Positions 61,417-64,000 of a stretch of 64,000 nucleotides of DNA are shown piece by piece. Position numbers and translations under genes: made by a program. Source of the DNA: Lactonifactor sp050944855. Its GTDB lineage: Bacteria; Bacillota; Clostridia; Lachnospirales; Lachnospiraceae. How positions within the stretch are numbered: position 1 is the stretch's first letter; every line of letters begins with the position of its first letter. The notes below the pieces were generated by a model, which saw only the letters and a list, made by a program, of their open reading frames with translations, made no database searches and was not told the DNA's origin. The stretch lies in the NCBI GenBank assembly GCA_050944855.1, contig JBMNRU010000005.1:1-64000 (forward strand), given 5' to 3'.

Positions 61417-63999
61417 ATGAATATAAGCAAATTTACGCAAAAGTCTATACAGGCAGTGCAGGATTTAGAAAAAACAGCATATGAGTTTGGCAATCAGGAA
61501 GTGGAACAGGAACATTTGCTGTATAATCTGCTCCGACAGGATGACAGCCTGATTTTAAAATTAATAGAGAAGATGGAAATTAACAAAGCGTCTTTTTTAG
61601 ACAGTACGGAGCAGGCGATTAAGGCCAGAACCAAGGTTTCCGGAGGTCAGCCTTATATTGGTCAGTACTTAAATAAGGCTCTGGTGAGCGCGGAAGATGA
61701 AGCAAAGGCCATGGGAGATGAATATGTTTCTGTAGAGCATCTTTTCCTTTCTCTGCTTAGAAATCCGAGCCCGGCGCTCAAAAAGCTGTTTCAGGAATAT
61801 GGAATTACCAGAGAACGGTTTCTTCAGGCCCTTAGTACCGTGCGGGGAAATCAGCGGGTAACCACAGATGATCCGGAAGCAACTTACGATACCCTGAATA
61901 AATATGGAGAAGATCTGGTAGAAAAGGCAAGGAATCAGAAACTGGATCCGGTCATTGGCCGGGATGCGGAGATCCGTAATGTGATTCGGATTCTTTCCCG
62001 TAAAACAAAAAATAATCCGGTGCTGATCGGCGAGCCCGGTGTTGGTAAAACGGCAGCTGTAGAAGGTCTTGCCCAGCGTATTGTCCGGGGAGATGTGCCG
62101 GAAGGGCTGAAGGATAAGAAAATATTTGCGCTGGATATGGGCGCGCTGGTGGCTGGAGCCAAATACCGAGGTGAGTTTGAAGAGCGTCTGAAAGCAGTTC
62201 TGGAAGAAGTGAAAAAGAGCGACGGCCAGATCATTCTCTTTATTGATGAGCTGCATCTGATTGTAGGCGCCGGTAAGACAGATGGCGCTATGGATGCCGG
62301 CAACATGTTAAAGCCTATGCTGGCCCGGGGAGAATTGCACTGTATTGGTGCCACAACTCTGGATGAATACCGTCAGTATATTGAAAAGGATCCCGCATTG
62401 GAGCGCCGTTTCCAGCCGGTTATGGTGGATGAACCCACGGTAGAGGATACCATTTCTATTCTGAGAGGTTTGAAGGAAAGATATGAAGTATTTCATGGGG
62501 TTAAGATTACAGATGGTGCGCTGGTAGCGGCTGCAACTTTGTCAGATCGCTATATTTCCGATCGTTTTTTGCCGGATAAGGCCATTGACCTGGTAGATGA
62601 AGCCTGCGCTCTGATCAAGACCGAGCTGGATTCCATGCCTACAGAACTGGATGAAAAAAGCCGGCGTATCATGCAGATGGAGATCGAAGAGGCTGCATTG
62701 AAAAAAGAAACGGATAAACTCAGTCAGGAACGTTTGGAGAATCTGCAGAGAGAATTAGCAGAACTGCGTTCTGAATTTCAGAGCAGCAAGGCACAGTGGG
62801 ATAACGAGAAGACTACGGTGGAACGTCTGCAGAAGCTGAGAGAGCAGATTGAGGCCATGAATAATGAGATTCAGATGGCGCAGAGAAATTATGATCTGAA
62901 CCGGGCTGCGGAACTGCAGTACGGGAAACTGCCTGAACTGCAAAAACAGTTGGAAATTGAGGAAGAAAAGGTTAAGAATCAGGATCTGTCTCTGGTTCAC
63001 GAAAGTGTAACGGACGAAGAAATTGCCAGGATTATTTCCCGCTGGACGGGTATCCCGGTAGCGAAGCTGACCGAGGGAGAAAGAACGAAAATCCTGGGCT
63101 TGGAAAGTGAACTGCACAGATGGGTTATTGGTCAGGATGAGGCAGTTACCAAGGTGACAGATGCCATCCTGCGTTCTAAAGCAGGAATCAAAGATCCGGG
63201 AAAACCTATCGGTTCTTTCCTGTTTTTAGGTCCTACCGGAGTAGGCAAGACGGAGCTTGCGAAAACTCTGGCACGTACGTTATTTGACGATGAGCAGAAT
63301 ATGGTGCGTATTGATATGAGCGAGTATATGGAGAAACATTCCGTGTCCCGTTTGATCGGAGCGCCTCCCGGATATGTAGGATATGAGGAAGGCGGACAGC
63401 TGACCGAAGCAGTAAGAAGAAAACCTTACAGCGTTGTGCTGTTTGATGAGATTGAAAAAGCACATCCGGATGTGTTTAATGTACTTCTGCAGGTACTGGA
63501 CGACGGACGTATTACAGACTCTCAGGGCAGAACGGTAGATTTTAAAAATACAATTTTGATCATGACTTCCAATCTGGGTTCTTCCTATCTGCTGGATGGC
63601 ATTACCCAGAGCGGCGATATCAGTCCGGAATGTGAAGAACTGGTAAATAAAGAACTGCGGGCTCATTTCCGTCCGGAATTCTTAAATCGTCTGGATGAGA
63701 TTATTCTGTTTAAGCCGTTAACAAAGGATAATATTGGCCATATTGTAGATTTGCTGATTGAAGAACTGAATGAACGTCTGAAAGCGCAGGAGTTGTCTCT
63801 GGAATTAACTCAGCCGGCGAAAGAATATGTGATAGAGGGCGGTTATGATCCCGTATACGGAGCCCGTCCGCTGAAGCGGTATTTGCAGAAATATGTGGAA
63901 ACCTTATCTGCAAAATTGATTCTTTCCGGAACGGTGTCCATGGAAGATGTGATTTTGATTGATGTGGAAAATGGCGACTTGACAGCGAAAGTGAAGTAG
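61417..63999 (+). CDS. clpB: ClpB, ATP-dependent disaggregase
   Basis: Hsp100 chaperone that threads aggregated protein together with DnaK. The 860 residues show the N-domain (MNISKFTQKSIQAVQDLEKTA), AAA-1 with Walker A GEPGVGKTAAVEG and Walker B ILFIDELHLIVGAG, and the coiled M-domain at about 405-520 (LDEKSRRIMQMEIEEAALKKE), which separates ClpB from ClpC. AAA-2 has Walker A GPTGVGKTELAKT, Walker B VVLFDEIEKAHPD and GYDPVYGARPLKR. AAGGAGGA precedes the start. The stop is at 63997-63999, so the gene is complete at the window edge. Confidence 0.96.
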   Translation: MNISKFTQKSIQAVQDLEKTAYEFGNQEVEQEHLLYNLLRQDDSLILKLIEKMEINKASFLDSTEQAIKARTKVSGGQPYIGQYLNKALVSAEDEAKAMGDEYVSVEHLFLSLLRNPSPALKKLFQEYGITRERFLQALSTVRGNQRVTTDDPEATYDTLNKYGEDLVEKARNQKLDPVIGRDAEIRNVIRILSRKTKNNPVLIGEPGVGKTAAVEGLAQRIVRGDVPEGLKDKKIFALDMGALVAGAKYRGEFEERLKAVLEEVKKSDGQIILFIDELHLIVGAGKTDGAMDAGNMLKPMLARGELHCIGATTLDEYRQYIEKDPALERRFQPVMVDEPTVEDTISILRGLKERYEVFHGVKITDGALVAAATLSDRYISDRFLPDKAIDLVDEACALIKTELDSMPTELDEKSRRIMQMEIEEAALKKETDKLSQERLENLQRELAELRSEFQSSKAQWDNEKTTVERLQKLREQIEAMNNEIQMAQRNYDLNRAAELQYGKLPELQKQLEIEEEKVKNQDLSLVHESVTDEEIARIISRWTGIPVAKLTEGERTKILGLESELHRWVIGQDEAVTKVTDAILRSKAGIKDPGKPIGSFLFLGPTGVGKTELAKTLARTLFDDEQNMVRIDMSEYMEKHSVSRLIGAPPGYVGYEEGGQLTEAVRRKPYSVVLFDEIEKAHPDVFNVLLQVLDDGRITDSQGRTVDFKNTILIMTSNLGSSYLLDGITQSGDISPECEELVNKELRAHFRPEFLNRLDEIILFKPLTKDNIGHIVDLLIEELNERLKAQELSLELTQPAKEYVIEGGYDPVYGARPLKRYLQKYVETLSAKLILSGTVSMEDVILIDVENGDLTAKVK

Positions 64000-64000
64000 T

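Noticed and set aside
1..64000. tRNA, rRNA genes and CRISPR arrays
   Set aside because: I looked for cloverleaf-type sequences, rRNA segments and regularly spaced repeats and found none I could support.

Overview
The window looks like a chromosome segment from an anaerobic, low-GC Gram-positive gut-type bacterium of the Clostridia, most likely Lachnospiraceae (the family is an inference from gene style). Supporting signs are the purine-rich Shine-Dalgarno sites, the Tn916-family conjugative element, the oxygen-independent (cbi) B12 pathway, and the glutamate (C5) route to tetrapyrroles.

Region 1 (1 to about 16,740, genes on the minus strand) is most of an integrative conjugative element (ICE) of the Tn916/Tn5397 family. 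Read in transcription order it holds an LPXTG-type adhesin, a C5 cytosine methyltransferase, two DUF961 proteins (Orf23, Orf22), the coupling ATPase (Orf21), oriT, the MobT relaxase (Orf20), two small membrane proteins, two ArdA antirestriction proteins, and the mating-channel genes (Orf17, Orf16/VirB4, Orf15, Orf14). Orf14 is interrupted at position 106 by the 5' end of a group II intron that leaves the window. The integrase end lies to the left, outside the window. At its right end the ICE abuts the last ~45 codons of an ECF sigma factor gene, so it probably split that gene from its neighbour, an anti-sigma-like DUF4179 protein.

Region 2 (16,734-21,377, plus strand) has the sigma remnant, the anti-sigma-like gene, and an Hsp70/J-protein pair. 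The J-protein is membrane anchored, has HPE in place of the HPD motif, and carries a 12-nt tandem repeat.

Region 3 (21,427-36,317, plus strand) is one long cobalamin operon behind a promoter and a short cobalamin riboswitch: cbiD, cbiL, cbiF, cbiG, cbiH, a cbiJ-cbiE-cbiT fusion, cbiA, cobT, cobU, cobS, cbiB, cobD, cbiP, cbiC. It ends at a hairpin and is followed by a ~470-bp gene-free stretch built of nested palindromes. Converging on it from the right (minus strand, 36,918-40,827) is the cobalt uptake operon cbiM-cbiN-cbiQ-cbiO, under a full-size cobalamin riboswitch with a clear terminator. Its last gene is a fusion of the ABC ATPase CbiO with the cobaltochelatase CbiK.

Region 4 (40,876-47,430, plus strand) makes uroporphyrinogen III and precorrin-2 from glutamyl-tRNA: hemA, precorrin-2 dehydrogenase, hemC, cobA/hemD fusion, hemB, hemL. 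Regions 3 and 4 together supply nearly the whole route from glutamyl-tRNA to cobalamin. Not seen are a corrinoid adenosyltransferase, the last phosphatase, and synthesis of the lower ligand base. No late heme genes are present.

Region 5 (47,467-64,000) is mixed housekeeping: DegV, a flavodoxin-ferredoxin protein, a GNAT acetyltransferase, an NhaC-type antiporter with a long AT-rich leader, a small membrane protein, a PPOX-fold flavoprotein divergent from an HxlR regulator, TrmO, a double-ACT protein, the TrkA/TrkH potassium system, a pyrimidine nucleoside salvage operon (cdd, pdp, deoC), a CwlO/PcsB-like NlpC/P60 hydrolase, and ClpB.

All calls come from reading the sequence and from family knowledge; no database search was possible.
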